Below are positions 44,770 to 53,447 of a stretch of 64,000 bases of DNA, piece by piece. The stretch is from Afipia birgiae 34632. Lineage in GTDB: Bacteria > Pseudomonadota > Alphaproteobacteria > Rhizobiales > Xanthobacteraceae. The first letter of the stretch is position 1. Every line of letters starts with the position of its first letter. The position numbers were made by a program, and so were the translations under genes. The DNA lies in NCBI RefSeq assembly GCF_000308295.2, contig NZ_HG326652.1, positions 2,638,818 to 2,702,817 on the forward strand. The letters are read 5' to 3'. The notes under the pieces are model-generated. The model saw only the letters and a list, made by a program, of their open reading frames with translations, did not search any database and had not been told where the DNA came from.

Positions 44770-45386
44770 TGTCGCAAACGGGCAACGTATATGTCATCGA
44801 TGATGATCCTGCGATGCGGGATTCGCTCGATTTCCTGCTCAGCGCGGCGGGCTTCAATGTAAGCCTTTTCGACAATGCATCGGCGTTTCTCAAGGACCTG
44901 CCCGACCTCGCGCCTGGCTGTGTCGTTTCCGACGTTCGGATGCCGGGCATGGACGGGATCGATCTGCTGCGACAGCTCAAGCAAGGGCCAAAGACGCTTC
45001 CTGTTATCATCATGACGGGGCACGGCGACATACCCCTTGCTGTGGAAGCAATGAAGCTCGGAGCGATTGATTTTCTTGAAAAGCCATTCGAGGATGAGCG
45101 GCTTGTCGTCATGATTGGCGCCGCGCTCGGCCAGGCGGCGAGCCATCAGAAAGATGAAGCGGCTGTCGCTGACGTCGCATCACGGATTGCCTCGCTCAGT
45201 CCACGGGAACGGCAGGTCGTAGATGGTCTGGTCGCCGGGCTTTCCAACAAGCAAATTGCCCGAGACTATAATATCAGTCCCCGGACCGTTGAAGTTTATC
45301 GCGCCAACGTAATGACGAAGATGCAAGCTGGCAGCATATCCGAGCTTGTTCGCCTCGCGATTAGGGGCGGCATCCTGAAGGATTGA
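44769..45386 (+). CDS. fixJ: Response regulator FixJ
   Basis: 205 residues: receiver domain with phospho-acceptor D55 (VVSDVRMPGMDG), K in FLEKPFED, and a LuxR-type HTH (LSPRERQVVDGLVAGLSNKQIARDYNISPRTVEVYRANVMTKM). Start overlaps the fixL stop by one base (TGATG), so translation is coupled. Its main target in relatives is fixK2, here two genes downstream. Confidence 0.96.
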   Translation: MSQTGNVYVIDDDPAMRDSLDFLLSAAGFNVSLFDNASAFLKDLPDLAPGCVVSDVRMPGMDGIDLLRQLKQGPKTLPVIIMTGHGDIPLAVEAMKLGAIDFLEKPFEDERLVVMIGAALGQAASHQKDEAAVADVASRIASLSPRERQVVDGLVAGLSNKQIARDYNISPRTVEVYRANVMTKMQAGSISELVRLAIRGGILKD

Positions 45387-45422
45387 GGCAAGTCAAAACG
45401 GGACCGTGCGGCGACGCTACCA

Positions 45423-45869
45423 TTGATCAATGCGCCACTCACCCACGTTGCGGCCCTCGAGATGCCATCTCCGTTCCAAAAGCCCAATATCTGCGTCGTC
45501 GATGACGACCTCGATGTACTCAGTTCGCTTCGTTTTCTTCTCGAAACGGAGGGCTTCGACGTCCGAACTTTCAAGAGCGGCGCAGCGATGCTGGATTCGG
45601 TGGGGTCCGAGCAGTTTGACTGTTTCGTGCTCGATTTTGTAATGCCCAACATGAACGGGATAGCGATCGCAAACTGCTTGCGAGACCGGAAGGTTTCGGC
45701 CCCCATTATTCTGGTGACGGGATATCCTGACGAAAACATCCGGGCAAAAGCAGCCTCCGCCGGCATCGATCTGGTTTTACTTAAGCCGGACGCAGAGGAG
45801 CGGCTGGCTTCACGGATTCGCGCGGCTCTTCAATGGAACCCCGATATCGGCGGCGCGCCCCTCCGGTAA
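45423..45869 (+). CDS. Single-domain response regulator (receiver only)
   Basis: 148-residue stand-alone receiver with D71 (FVLDFVMPNMNG), acidic D27-D29 and K121 (LLKPDAEE). A receiver-only gene between fixJ and fixK2 is, as I recall, normal for this group and may act as a phosphate sink or connector for FixL. Start TTG 45423 is uncertain; ATG 45462 would still keep the whole domain. Confidence 0.87.
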   Translation: MINAPLTHVAALEMPSPFQKPNICVVDDDLDVLSSLRFLLETEGFDVRTFKSGAAMLDSVGSEQFDCFVLDFVMPNMNGIAIANCLRDRKVSAPIILVTGYPDENIRAKAASAGIDLVLLKPDAEERLASRIRAALQWNPDIGGAPLR

Positions 45870-45873
45870 ACTA

Positions 45874-45893
45874 CTTAGGGTGCGGCCCCTAAG
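45874..45893 (+). promoter_or_regulatory. Inverted repeat upstream of fixK2, possible FixJ site
   Basis: CTTAGGG-TGCGGC-CCCTAAG, a perfect 7-bp inverted repeat just after the receiver gene and 57 bp before the fixK2 start, where FixJ-P should bind. No T tract follows, so a terminator is less likely. Confidence 0.45.
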
Positions 45894-45949
45894 ATATCGC
45901 GCGAAATGTCTCCGAATCACAGCTCCGCCTAGAAACAGCCGTCCCGCAT

Positions 45950-46388
45950 ATGGAGATGGCCATGCTGAACCAATCAGCCGATCCGATCGTCACTAGCAGT
46001 TCCGTTGTTCCGACGATGCCGACCACCGATCGGCTTGGCGTCCTCGCTGGTCACGCCAAACTCGTTGAGACTGAGTTCTGCTACGCGCGGGATGAGGAAA
46101 TCTACGGAGAAGACGAGCCAGCGGAATATGTCTATCAGGTCGTCCACGGGGCGGTACGTACCTACAAATCGCTTTCAGACGGCCGGCGTCAAATCGGCGC
46201 CTTTCACTTACCCGGCGATGTCTTCGGGCTAGGATTGGAGAATGTTCACCGTCTGACGGCCGAGGCCATCGACGATACTAGAGTTCGCCTTGTCAAACGT
46301 CAGTCACTCGAGCTGGCGGCGGACACCGACGTGCACGTCGCACGCAATCTTTGGGCCATGACGGCACGAGATCTGCGGCGGGCCGAGG
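45950..46388 (+). pseudogene. fixK2: fixK2, 5' part (interrupted by an IS21-family element)
   Basis: Encodes the sensory part of a FixK2-type Crp/Fnr activator: cNMP-like barrel (VYQVVHGAVRTYKSLSDGRRQIGAFHLPGDVFGL) and ENVHRLTAEAIDDTRVRLVKRQSLE, ending at NLWAMTARDLRRAE. It has no N-terminal cysteine cluster, as expected for FixK. The insertion lies at the start of the long dimer helix region. Translation continues 13 residues into the element (stop at 46427-46429), giving 159 residues with no DNA-binding domain. Joined to 49107-49366 without the element it makes 232 residues, the length I recall for Bradyrhizobium FixK2. Confidence 0.93.
46382..46388. repeat. Target-site duplication, left copy (GCCGAGG)
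   Basis: GCCGAGG immediately left of the element, repeated at 49100-49106. A boundary one base further out on the right would make it GGCCGAGG (8 bp). Confidence 0.85.
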
Positions 46389-46531
46389 CCCCGTGGGTCG
46401 GTCAAAATCCCCCGGGTATGGTCACTTGAAACTCCCCCACTCGATAATCGCGGTCAGCGCCGCTGAACAGCGGTAGCCGATCAGGCAGGACGTTTATTTT
46501 CGGTCCCTTTAACCAGCAAGGGGCCGGGGAG

Positions 46532-48277
46532 TTGAACGTCTTGAAGCCACACCTGCAAAGCACGGTATTTACGTTACTCGATCGCAACGCCAGCCAGCGC
46601 GAGATCCACAGGCTGACGGGGGTCGACCGCAAGACGATCCGGCGTTACCGGGCGCTGCGGGCTGGTACGGAGGCAAATTCCCCCGGGGAAGTGACCACCG
46701 GCCCGGTGAGCGCGGACGGCCAAATTCCTCCACCCCGACCACCGGCTTCTGGGGCATCGGGAGCGACGGCCGCCGGCAGCCTGGCCCGTTCGGCTTGCGA
46801 ACCGCATCGGACGTGGATCGAAGAACAGGTCCGCCTGAAGCGGAATGCGCAGGCGATTTACCAGGACCTGGTCGATCAATTTGGCTTTCCGTCCAGCTAC
46901 CAGAGCGTCAAGCGGTTTGTGCGCACGTTGCGACACAGCGATCCCGAGCAGTTTGATCGACTTGAGTTCCTCCCCGGCGAGGAGGCCCAGGTCGACTATG
47001 GCGAGGGCGCTCTGACGATTGATCCCAGGAGCGGCCGGTACCGCCGTCCCCGCCTGTTCGTGATGACGCTGCGCTACTCGCGGCGCAGCTTCCGGCGGGT
47101 GGTGTGGCAATCCAGCCAGCAAGTCTGGGCGCAGCTCCACGAAGAGGCGTTCCGGTATTTTGGCGGGGTCCCCAGCTATGTCGTGCTCGACAACCTGAAG
47201 GAAGGCGTCCTCAAGCCGGATTTGTACGAGCCCGAGCTCAACCCGATTTACAGCGCGATGCTGGCTCATTACGCCGTGGTCGCCGATCCCGCGCGGGTGG
47301 CCGATCCCAATCGGAAAGGATGCGTCGAGAGCGCGATTCAACATACCCAGGGCACCGCGCTGGCCGGACGGCGCTTCGAGACACTGGAAGCCCAGAACGA
47401 GTTCTTGAGGCACTGGGAGGAGAATTGGGCCTCCAAGCGAATCCACGGCAGCACGCGGCGTCAGGTCGAGGCGATGTTCCAGGAGGAGAAGCCCCACCTG
47501 CGGCCGTTGCCAGTGGCTGCCTTCCGCATCTTCACCGAGGTCGTTCGGACCGTCTGCGACGATACCACCGTGCGTGTTGATAGCAGCTATTACGCCGCGC
47601 GGCCTGCGCCCATCGGCAGCCAGGTCGTGGTGCGGATCTACGCCTCGACGATCGAGATCCGCGATCGCCACACCCATGCGCTGCTGCGTGTTCATCCCCG
47701 GATGGCGCATCCCGGTTCGGTCGTCCTGCCGACCAGCGAACGGCCGTTCAATCCGTCGCGGCAAACCGCGGTGCTGCTGGCGAGCGCCGAGCGCATCGGT
47801 CCGCAGACCAGGGCGCTCTGCCAGCAAGTGTTCGACACCGAGGGGCGCCCCGGACAGCGCGCGATGTGGGGCATTGTCGGGCTGAGCCGGAAGTATCCGG
47901 CACGGCTGGTCGAGCAGGCCTGCGCGCACGCCATCGGCAACCGCATCTACCGTTACAAGCACGTGCGTGCGACCGTCGAGCGGTTGTTCGAACAGGCGAT
48001 CGCGCAGGTTGGAGCGACGCCACAGCCGGCATCGCCGCTCACCCAGGATCATCCGCTGATCCGCGCTCCAGCCGAATACGGCGATCTCTTCAGCCGTGCC
48101 GCGCGGCACGATGCCGGCGCCAATGGCCGGCAGGCCGAGGCTCACGACGACCGCGCCCCTGCAACCCGCGCTCGTGGCGCCTGCGCAACCCCGACCAGCT
48201 CCGGCGCCACGAGCGCTCCCGCGGCTTCTCACCTCAAACTGGAGACCAAACCACATGATGACCATGCCGGAAATTGA
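46532..48277 (+). CDS. istA: IS21-family transposase IstA
   Basis: 581-residue DDE transposase. N-terminal HTH (LLDRNASQREIHRLTGVDRKTIRRYRAL), then the catalytic core: D in EAQVDYGEGAL, D in YVVLDNLKEGV and E in GCVESAIQHTQG, followed by the C-terminal IstA region. Start is TTG at 46532 with GGGGAG just before it. The 3' end overlaps istB by 23 bp. Confidence 0.94.
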   Translation: MNVLKPHLQSTVFTLLDRNASQREIHRLTGVDRKTIRRYRALRAGTEANSPGEVTTGPVSADGQIPPPRPPASGASGATAAGSLARSACEPHRTWIEEQVRLKRNAQAIYQDLVDQFGFPSSYQSVKRFVRTLRHSDPEQFDRLEFLPGEEAQVDYGEGALTIDPRSGRYRRPRLFVMTLRYSRRSFRRVVWQSSQQVWAQLHEEAFRYFGGVPSYVVLDNLKEGVLKPDLYEPELNPIYSAMLAHYAVVADPARVADPNRKGCVESAIQHTQGTALAGRRFETLEAQNEFLRHWEENWASKRIHGSTRRQVEAMFQEEKPHLRPLPVAAFRIFTEVVRTVCDDTTVRVDSSYYAARPAPIGSQVVVRIYASTIEIRDRHTHALLRVHPRMAHPGSVVLPTSERPFNPSRQTAVLLASAERIGPQTRALCQQVFDTEGRPGQRAMWGIVGLSRKYPARLVEQACAHAIGNRIYRYKHVRATVERLFEQAIAQVGATPQPASPLTQDHPLIRAPAEYGDLFSRAARHDAGANGRQAEAHDDRAPATRARGACATPTSSGATSAPAASHLKLETKPHDDHAGN

Positions 48278-49022
48278 ACGTTGCCTGCGACAGCTGCGCC
48301 TGTCGGGCGTTCGCGACACGCTGCAGACGCGTGTGCTGCAGGCGCAGGGCGCCAACCAGCCCTTCCTCGAGACCTTCTCCCTGATCCTGCAGGACGAACT
48401 GGACCGTCGTCAGTCCCGCCTTATCGAGCGACGATACCGGCAATCCGGGCTCGACGAAAAGCTCACGCTCGCCGAGTTCGACTGGTCCTTCAATCCCAAA
48501 TTGCCGCGCCAAACCTGCTTCCAGCTCCACACCCTGGCGTTCATCGCCGCCGGCGAGAACGCGCTGCTCGTCGGCAAACCTGGCACCGGGAAGTCCCACA
48601 TCGCCAAGGCGATTGCCTATCAGGCGATCCTGCAAAGCCACAAGGTCCAGTATCTTGAGACCGACGACTTCTTCCACCGCTACGTCCTGAACTCCCCGGC
48701 GCAACGCGAGGTCCGGCTGCGAACCATCATCGACTGCGATCTCCTCGTGCTGGACGATCTGTTCCTCGCCCGCGCCATCCCTGACGACGCCGGCGCCTTG
48801 CTGCAGACCCTGATCCATCAGCGCTACAAACTGCGCCGCAGCGTCATCGTCACCTCCAATCGCGTCGTGCAGGATTGGGGAACATACCTGGGGGACAACA
48901 CCATGAGCACGACGATCCTCGATCGCCTGATGCATTATTGCCATCTGCTCGAGTTCGATGGACGAAGCTATCGGCTCAAAGAGGCCGCTGAAGCCCTTGC
49001 CCGGGAAACAATGTCAAACTAA
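48255..49022 (+). CDS. istB: IS21-family helper ATPase IstB
   Basis: 255-residue DnaC-like AAA+ ATPase that directs IstA to the target. Walker A GKPGTGKSH, Walker B DLLVLDDLF, and VIVTSNR sensor region are present. The N-terminal helical IstB domain is complete. GGAG lies upstream of the ATG; the next codon is also ATG. Confidence 0.95.
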   Translation: MMTMPEIERCLRQLRLSGVRDTLQTRVLQAQGANQPFLETFSLILQDELDRRQSRLIERRYRQSGLDEKLTLAEFDWSFNPKLPRQTCFQLHTLAFIAAGENALLVGKPGTGKSHIAKAIAYQAILQSHKVQYLETDDFFHRYVLNSPAQREVRLRTIIDCDLLVLDDLFLARAIPDDAGALLQTLIHQRYKLRRSVIVTSNRVVQDWGTYLGDNTMSTTILDRLMHYCHLLEFDGRSYRLKEAAEALARETMSN

Positions 49023-49099
49023 CAATCATCATGTCCTGCCTCGCGGGGTGGAGGAATTTGACTGACCACACCCGGAGGAATTTGAAGTGACCCGCGGGG

Positions 49100-49106
49100 G
49101 CCGAGG
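49100..49106. repeat. Target-site duplication, right copy (GCCGAGG)
   Basis: Second copy of the 7-bp duplication; the fixK2 reading resumes directly after it (GAT CAC ATG CTG spans the restored joint). Confidence 0.85.
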
Positions 49107-49366
49107 ATCACATGCTGCTGCTTGGCAGAAAGACCGCGCGCGAACGTGTCGCGACATTTCTCCTTGAAATGGATCGCCGCCTTTCCGTCACGGGCACGAT
49201 GGCGCTTCCAATGTGCCGAAGGGATATTGCTGACTATCTCGGCCTAACGCTGGAAACAGTTTCGCGCGCGCTTTCGCAACTCAACAGCGAAGGTGCGCTC
49301 GACTTTTCCGGTGCGCGCCAGATTGTGCTTCGGAATCGCCGTAAGCTGCACAACATCGATAGCTGA
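49107..49366 (+). pseudogene. fixK2: fixK2, 3' part (DNA-binding domain)
   Basis: Resumes as DHMLLLGRKTARERVATFLLEMDRRLS and contains the complete winged HTH MCRRDIADYLGLTLETVSRALSQL, with the E-xx-SR recognition residues for TTGA half-sites. An ATG at 49112 in the same frame could give an 84-residue HTH-only peptide if transcription reads out of the element. Such a fragment lacks most of the dimer helix, so activity is doubtful. Confidence 0.92.
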
Positions 49367-49479
49367 TCTCTCAGGTTACGCCGCAACCGTGACGATCAAT
49401 CGCAATGATCTTCATGGCAGCCGCTGATCGATAATCAATCGGCTCCCCTCCTGATGAGGCGCGAAATGGAGAATTGGCC

Positions 49480-50361
49480 ATGGCCATTCGTGACGTCTTA
49501 CTTCCGCTTCTCAACTATCCAGAGCCGACCGGCGAGGCCGCTATCGGCGCAGTCCTGGAATTGGCGGAAAGCCTGTCGAAACCCTGCGCCATCAACGGAA
49601 CTTACAGGCAGATTCGCACGCGCATATCCGCACTTGTCCTGGAAACGGAGATCGAACCGGGACTGTACTTTGAGGGCGCCCACATCGGCGATTTCTTTGA
49701 AGCCGAAGCGAGAAAGAGTGCAACCAATGCCAAGGAGCTCGCAACAACATTCCAAAGGATCGCCGCAACTCACCCCGTTCTGACGGCATGCAGAATAGAA
49801 AGGCGCTATCCTTATGAGTGTCTCCGTCTTCTGGTAGAGGAAGCCCGCGTTCATCATATGACCGCGCTTCCTGTCCGACGAGACGATAGCCATTACCAGG
49901 ACATCGCAGAGCGGCTGATTTTCGACGCCGGCCGTCCAGTCCTGATATTTCCGGAGCACTCCCCTCGTCCCTTGTCAAAATCGTTCAGCAGGATCGCGGT
50001 CGCGTGGGACGGCAGCAGGCCTGCGGCCCGCGCTGTCGGCGATGCCATGCCATTCCTGCGGCGCGCATCGCAGGTCCGTATCTTCTCAGCTACAGACGAT
50101 AAACCTATGACGTCTGCGACGCGCGGACGTGAGATCGCGCAGCAACTCTCCTCGGAAGGCGTCGATGCCATTTACGAGGAGGTGAAGAAGACCAGCCAGC
50201 ACACCATCGGCAGCTGTTTCGAAAACTACATAGCCAATCACAGGTCCGACCTCTTGGTCATGGGCGCCTACGGACATTCAAAGCTCCGGGAGTTCATTCT
50301 TGGCGGCGCGACACGATCGATTCTGATGAATCCACCGGGCTGGGTTATGCTGTCTCATTGA
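49480..50361 (+). CDS. Universal stress protein (UspA family), second copy
   Basis: 293 residues with a degenerate first Usp domain and a clear second one (IAVAWDGSRPAARAVGDAMP; ATP motif GAYGHSKLREFILGGATRSIL). Paralogue of the protein at 31265-32113, the pair bracketing the low-oxygen island. ATG at 49480 has GGAG eight bases upstream. I find no correctly spaced anaerobox before it. Confidence 0.9.
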   Translation: MAIRDVLLPLLNYPEPTGEAAIGAVLELAESLSKPCAINGTYRQIRTRISALVLETEIEPGLYFEGAHIGDFFEAEARKSATNAKELATTFQRIAATHPVLTACRIERRYPYECLRLLVEEARVHHMTALPVRRDDSHYQDIAERLIFDAGRPVLIFPEHSPRPLSKSFSRIAVAWDGSRPAARAVGDAMPFLRRASQVRIFSATDDKPMTSATRGREIAQQLSSEGVDAIYEEVKKTSQHTIGSCFENYIANHRSDLLVMGAYGHSKLREFILGGATRSILMNPPGWVMLSH

Positions 50362-50401
50362 AAAGCGGCCGCTCTCCTTGGCAAGCTAGGGTTAGTAAAC
50401 A

Positions 50402-50433
50402 CAAAAAAATCCGGCCAGAATATCTGGCCGGAT
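50402..50433 (-). terminator. Strong intrinsic terminator for the ABC binding-protein gene
   Basis: ATCCGGCCAG-ATATT-CTGGCCGGAT read on the minus strand, a perfect 10-bp stem followed by TTTTTTTG. It ends transcription of the gene at 50497-51705; on the plus strand it has no T tract. Confidence 0.92.
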
Positions 50434-50496
50434 AGTTAGGTCCTTCAGCTCGATTGCCGGACCGGGAGGACGGGCGGCTTCCGCTTTTGGGGGGCG

Positions 50497-51705
50497 CTAT
50501 TTGTTGAGCGGACAATCACCTTCGCTTTCGGGCCGAAACACCTGCGCGCCTGGAAGCGATTGCAGGATCGCAAAGAGGTCGCGTGGACCTTTGGATTCGG
50601 CGGGCGATTTTACTCGCCACAGCATCATGTCGTGCAGGACGCGACCATCGCGACGAATCTTGATACCCTTGTTGTAGAAATCGTTGACGGGAAGTTCGCG
50701 CATTTTCTGACCGACCTGAGCAGCAGCCTCGGTCCCCGTTGCTTCTACCGCCTTCAGGTAGTGTCTGACTGCTGCATAGGCGGCAGCGTGGTTCATGTTC
50801 GGCAAATTATTCCCCGGGAAGCGCTCCATGTAGCGCTTGGTCCAGGCTTTCGTGTCATCGTTCAGGTCATGATAGAACGACGCCGCTCCCAGCGTTTGCT
50901 GCGCGGTATCGAGACTCAATGCCTGGATATCGTTGACGAACAGCAACAGTCCGGCAAGCCTTTGACCTCCTTGCGCAAGGCCGAATTCGTGAGCCTGCTT
51001 GACCGCTGTCACGGTATCACCTCCGGCATTGGCCAGCCCCACGACGGACGCCCCCGACGCACGCGCCGCCATGAGATAAGAAGCGAAATCGGTCGAACCC
51101 AGCGGATGCCGCGCAGCTCCGAGCACCTTGCCCCCACCTGCTTCGACAAAGCGGGTCGTATCGCGCGTCAGAGCCTGGCCGAACGAATAGTCGGCGGCAA
51201 TGAAAAACCAGGTCTTGCCGCCCTGCTCGACCACAGCCCTCGCCACGCTGGATGCAACACCGTAGGTGTCATAGGCCCATTGCGTCGTATTTGGTGAGCA
51301 GAGCTTCCCGGTAATGTCTGAAGAACCTGCGCCGGCGACCAGCAGCGTGCGGTCCTTATCCTTCACCACATTTAGAATCGCGACTGTGGATGCAGATCCG
51401 GTACCAGCCACGATCACATTCACGTTCTCCTGATCGATCCACTTCCGGGCAATTGCTCCGCCGATATCAGGCTTGTTCTGATCGTCACCGGTGATAATCT
51501 CGATCCGCTTGCCGAGAACCTTTCCGCCGGCGTCTTCTACCGCAAGCCTGGCCGCCTCGACGGTGCCTCGGCCCGCAACATACGAATAGATTCCATTCTG
51601 GTCCGTCAGAACCCCAATCTTTATGACATCACTGGATGTCTGCGCAACAACGCTACCGGTCGCCGCAAGAACCGCTGCCGCCGAAAGTAGACCAACCAAA
51701 CGCAT
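50497..51705 (-). CDS. ABC transporter substrate-binding protein (HAAT family), orphan
   Basis: 402-residue periplasmic binding protein (IKIGVLTDQNGIYSYVAGRGTVEAARLAVEDAGG) with a Sec signal, LVGLLSAAAVLAATGSVVAQ. ATG at 51705 follows GGGAGA. No permease or ATPase gene is adjacent, so it either borrows a transporter or its transporter is elsewhere. It lies downstream of an AMP-forming acyl-CoA ligase gene on the same strand, 120 bp away. Related aromatic-acid binding proteins are often found beside such ligases. Confidence 0.9.
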   Translation of the reverse strand: MRLVGLLSAAAVLAATGSVVAQTSSDVIKIGVLTDQNGIYSYVAGRGTVEAARLAVEDAGGKVLGKRIEIITGDDQNKPDIGGAIARKWIDQENVNVIVAGTGSASTVAILNVVKDKDRTLLVAGAGSSDITGKLCSPNTTQWAYDTYGVASSVARAVVEQGGKTWFFIAADYSFGQALTRDTTRFVEAGGGKVLGAARHPLGSTDFASYLMAARASGASVVGLANAGGDTVTAVKQAHEFGLAQGGQRLAGLLLFVNDIQALSLDTAQQTLGAASFYHDLNDDTKAWTKRYMERFPGNNLPNMNHAAAYAAVRHYLKAVEATGTEAAAQVGQKMRELPVNDFYNKGIKIRRDGRVLHDMMLWRVKSPAESKGPRDLFAILQSLPGAQVFRPESEGDCPLNK

Positions 51706-51825
51706 CACAATCTCTCCCTGTTCTAGCTTTATGTTTTGTTTCAGCAGCAAAGACTGCGCGCGACATCGCGCATCGCGCGCGAAGCCCTTTCGCCCAAGCT
51801 GACTGTCGTTAGATGTCTGAGGTTC

Positions 51826-53445
51826 TCAGCGTCCGAGCCGATCCAGTGCTCCGGATTTCAGTTGCTCGCGAAGCCTGAACTTCTGCACCTTGCCCGAGGC
51901 CGTAAGCGGAAACTCCGCGCAAATGAACCACTCCGTGGGCGTCTTGAACGGCGCGAGCTTTGCACGGCAGTGCGCCTGCAGTTCCGACACCGTCGGCGGC
52001 TTTGCCGGATCGGCGGCACGCACCGCCGCACCGATAACTTCTCCCCAGTGATCGTCGGGGATGCCGAATACGGCAACATCGGCCACTGCAGCGTGAGCGA
52101 ACAGCTCGGCTTCGATTTCACGCGGATAGACGTTTTCTCCTCCGCGAATAATCATATCGCGCAAACGGCCGGTGATCTGAATGTATCCGCGGGCATCCAT
52201 TGTCCCGAGATCGCCTGTACGCACCCAACCGTCGGCACCAACGGTGTCGGCAGTCGCTTCCGGCATGTCGAAATAGCCCATCATGGCTTGGTAGCCACGC
52301 GCCTGTATCTCGCCTTCGAGACCAGAGGCCAGAATCTCGCCGCTAGCCGGGTCAACGACCCTAACCTCAACCTGCCACAAGGGCCGGCCCGAACTGTTGG
52401 CTTTATCCTCGAGCGAATCGTTGGGCGAAGTCTGGCACACGATCGGGCTGAGTTCGGTCTGGCCATAGACCGGCGTAAGATCGCAACCGAGACCCTGCTC
52501 CACACGCCGCAACAACTCGACCGGCACAGGAGCTCCGCCGCACAATGCGGTGCGCAGCGACGAGAGATCGTAGTTGCTCTTGCGCTGCTGCTCTAGCAGC
52601 GCGATCAGCATGGTGGGGACACCAAGAGTGAGATCGCCCCGCTCCCGCTCGATCGCAGCCAACACCAGCTCCGGATCGAACAGCAGCGGCAGCACATAGG
52701 TCGAGCGCGTCGTCACACAGCCGAGGGCGCTCATGCCCGATCCCGCAGTGTGAAACAGCGGCAATGGACTCACGAACACGCCGTTGTCCAACCCGGCCCG
52801 GGCGGCAACATAGCTGGCATTGGTTACCAGCCCGCGATGGTGCAGCAACGCGCCCTTCGGCTCACCAGTTGTCCCCGACGTGTATTGAACCTGGGCGGGA
52901 TCGCCCGGCTTCACCACAGGCAGCGTGCCCGTGCGGGCTTGTCCCCGCACCGCTGTTTGCCAGTTGGCCATACAGAATGTCGCGCGAACCTCATCGGAGA
53001 CTTCACGCGCGATGCCCGCCATATCGGTGCCACGGAATTGATCCGCATGTATCAGTCCGACGGACTGTGACTGACGCAGTACATAGCGCAACTCGCCGAC
53101 GCGCAGCGCCGGATTGGCAGTGACAAGCACGAGCCCGGCCAATGCTGCGCCGTACTGCACGATTACCCACTCTGGTACGTTGGGGGCCCATATGCAGATC
53201 CGCTCACCCGGCGTGTAACTCTCCAGTAGCCAGCGGGCGCAATCTTCGGCTTCGGCCAGCAACTCGGCATAAGTCCAGCGGCGGTCGGTAGCATCGGCAC
53301 CGACCAGCGAGGCCATGCCCTTGGGCACGACCTCGACCAACGCAGTGCGGTCCGGCGCAGCGCGAGCGGCCTCGCGCAACGCATCGCCAGCCGTCAGATC
53401 CAGAATCGGACGCGACCTGTCTGCGGGCCAATAGGAATGCGTCAT
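51826..53445 (-). CDS. AMP-forming acyl-CoA synthetase/ligase
   Basis: 539-residue ANL-superfamily enzyme that activates a carboxylate to its CoA ester through an acyl-adenylate. Seen: P-loop YTSGTTGEPKGALLHH, YGQTELSP, the hinge region GWVRTGDLGTMDARGYIQITGRLRDMIIRGGENVYPREIE and the late catalytic lysine in LTASGKVQKFRL. ATG at 53445 has AGGAG upstream and lies two bases after the crotonase stop. Substrate unknown; a medium-chain or aromatic acid is likely. Confidence 0.92.
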   Translation of the reverse strand: MTHSYWPADRSRPILDLTAGDALREAARAAPDRTALVEVVPKGMASLVGADATDRRWTYAELLAEAEDCARWLLESYTPGERICIWAPNVPEWVIVQYGAALAGLVLVTANPALRVGELRYVLRQSQSVGLIHADQFRGTDMAGIAREVSDEVRATFCMANWQTAVRGQARTGTLPVVKPGDPAQVQYTSGTTGEPKGALLHHRGLVTNASYVAARAGLDNGVFVSPLPLFHTAGSGMSALGCVTTRSTYVLPLLFDPELVLAAIERERGDLTLGVPTMLIALLEQQRKSNYDLSSLRTALCGGAPVPVELLRRVEQGLGCDLTPVYGQTELSPIVCQTSPNDSLEDKANSSGRPLWQVEVRVVDPASGEILASGLEGEIQARGYQAMMGYFDMPEATADTVGADGWVRTGDLGTMDARGYIQITGRLRDMIIRGGENVYPREIEAELFAHAAVADVAVFGIPDDHWGEVIGAAVRAADPAKPPTVSELQAHCRAKLAPFKTPTEWFICAEFPLTASGKVQKFRLREQLKSGALDRLGR

Positions 53446-53447
53446 GA

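Larger units (their letters stand above)
46389..49099 (+). mobile_element. IS21-family insertion sequence in fixK2
   Basis: About 2.71 kb with istA and istB in one orientation. Imperfect terminal inverted repeats of roughly 50 bp begin CCCCGTGGGTC on the left and CCCCGCGGGTC on the right (read inwards). The right end has two copies of TCAAATTCCTCC, like the multiple terminal repeats of IS21 elements. A 7-bp duplication flanks it. Both reading frames are intact, so the element may still be active. Confidence 0.93.

Noticed and set aside
46574-48355. 593-codon minus-strand frame inside the IS element
   Set aside because: Opposite istA/istB; a by-product of high G+C coding sequence.
46430-49100. 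Independent regulatory genes between two separate Crp/Fnr-like proteins
   Set aside because: The two Crp/Fnr fragments join exactly in frame when the IS element and one target duplicate are removed, so they are one broken gene.
49425-49441. CTGAT-CGATA-ATCAA upstream of the second usp gene
   Set aside because: Spacer is 5 bp and one half is imperfect.
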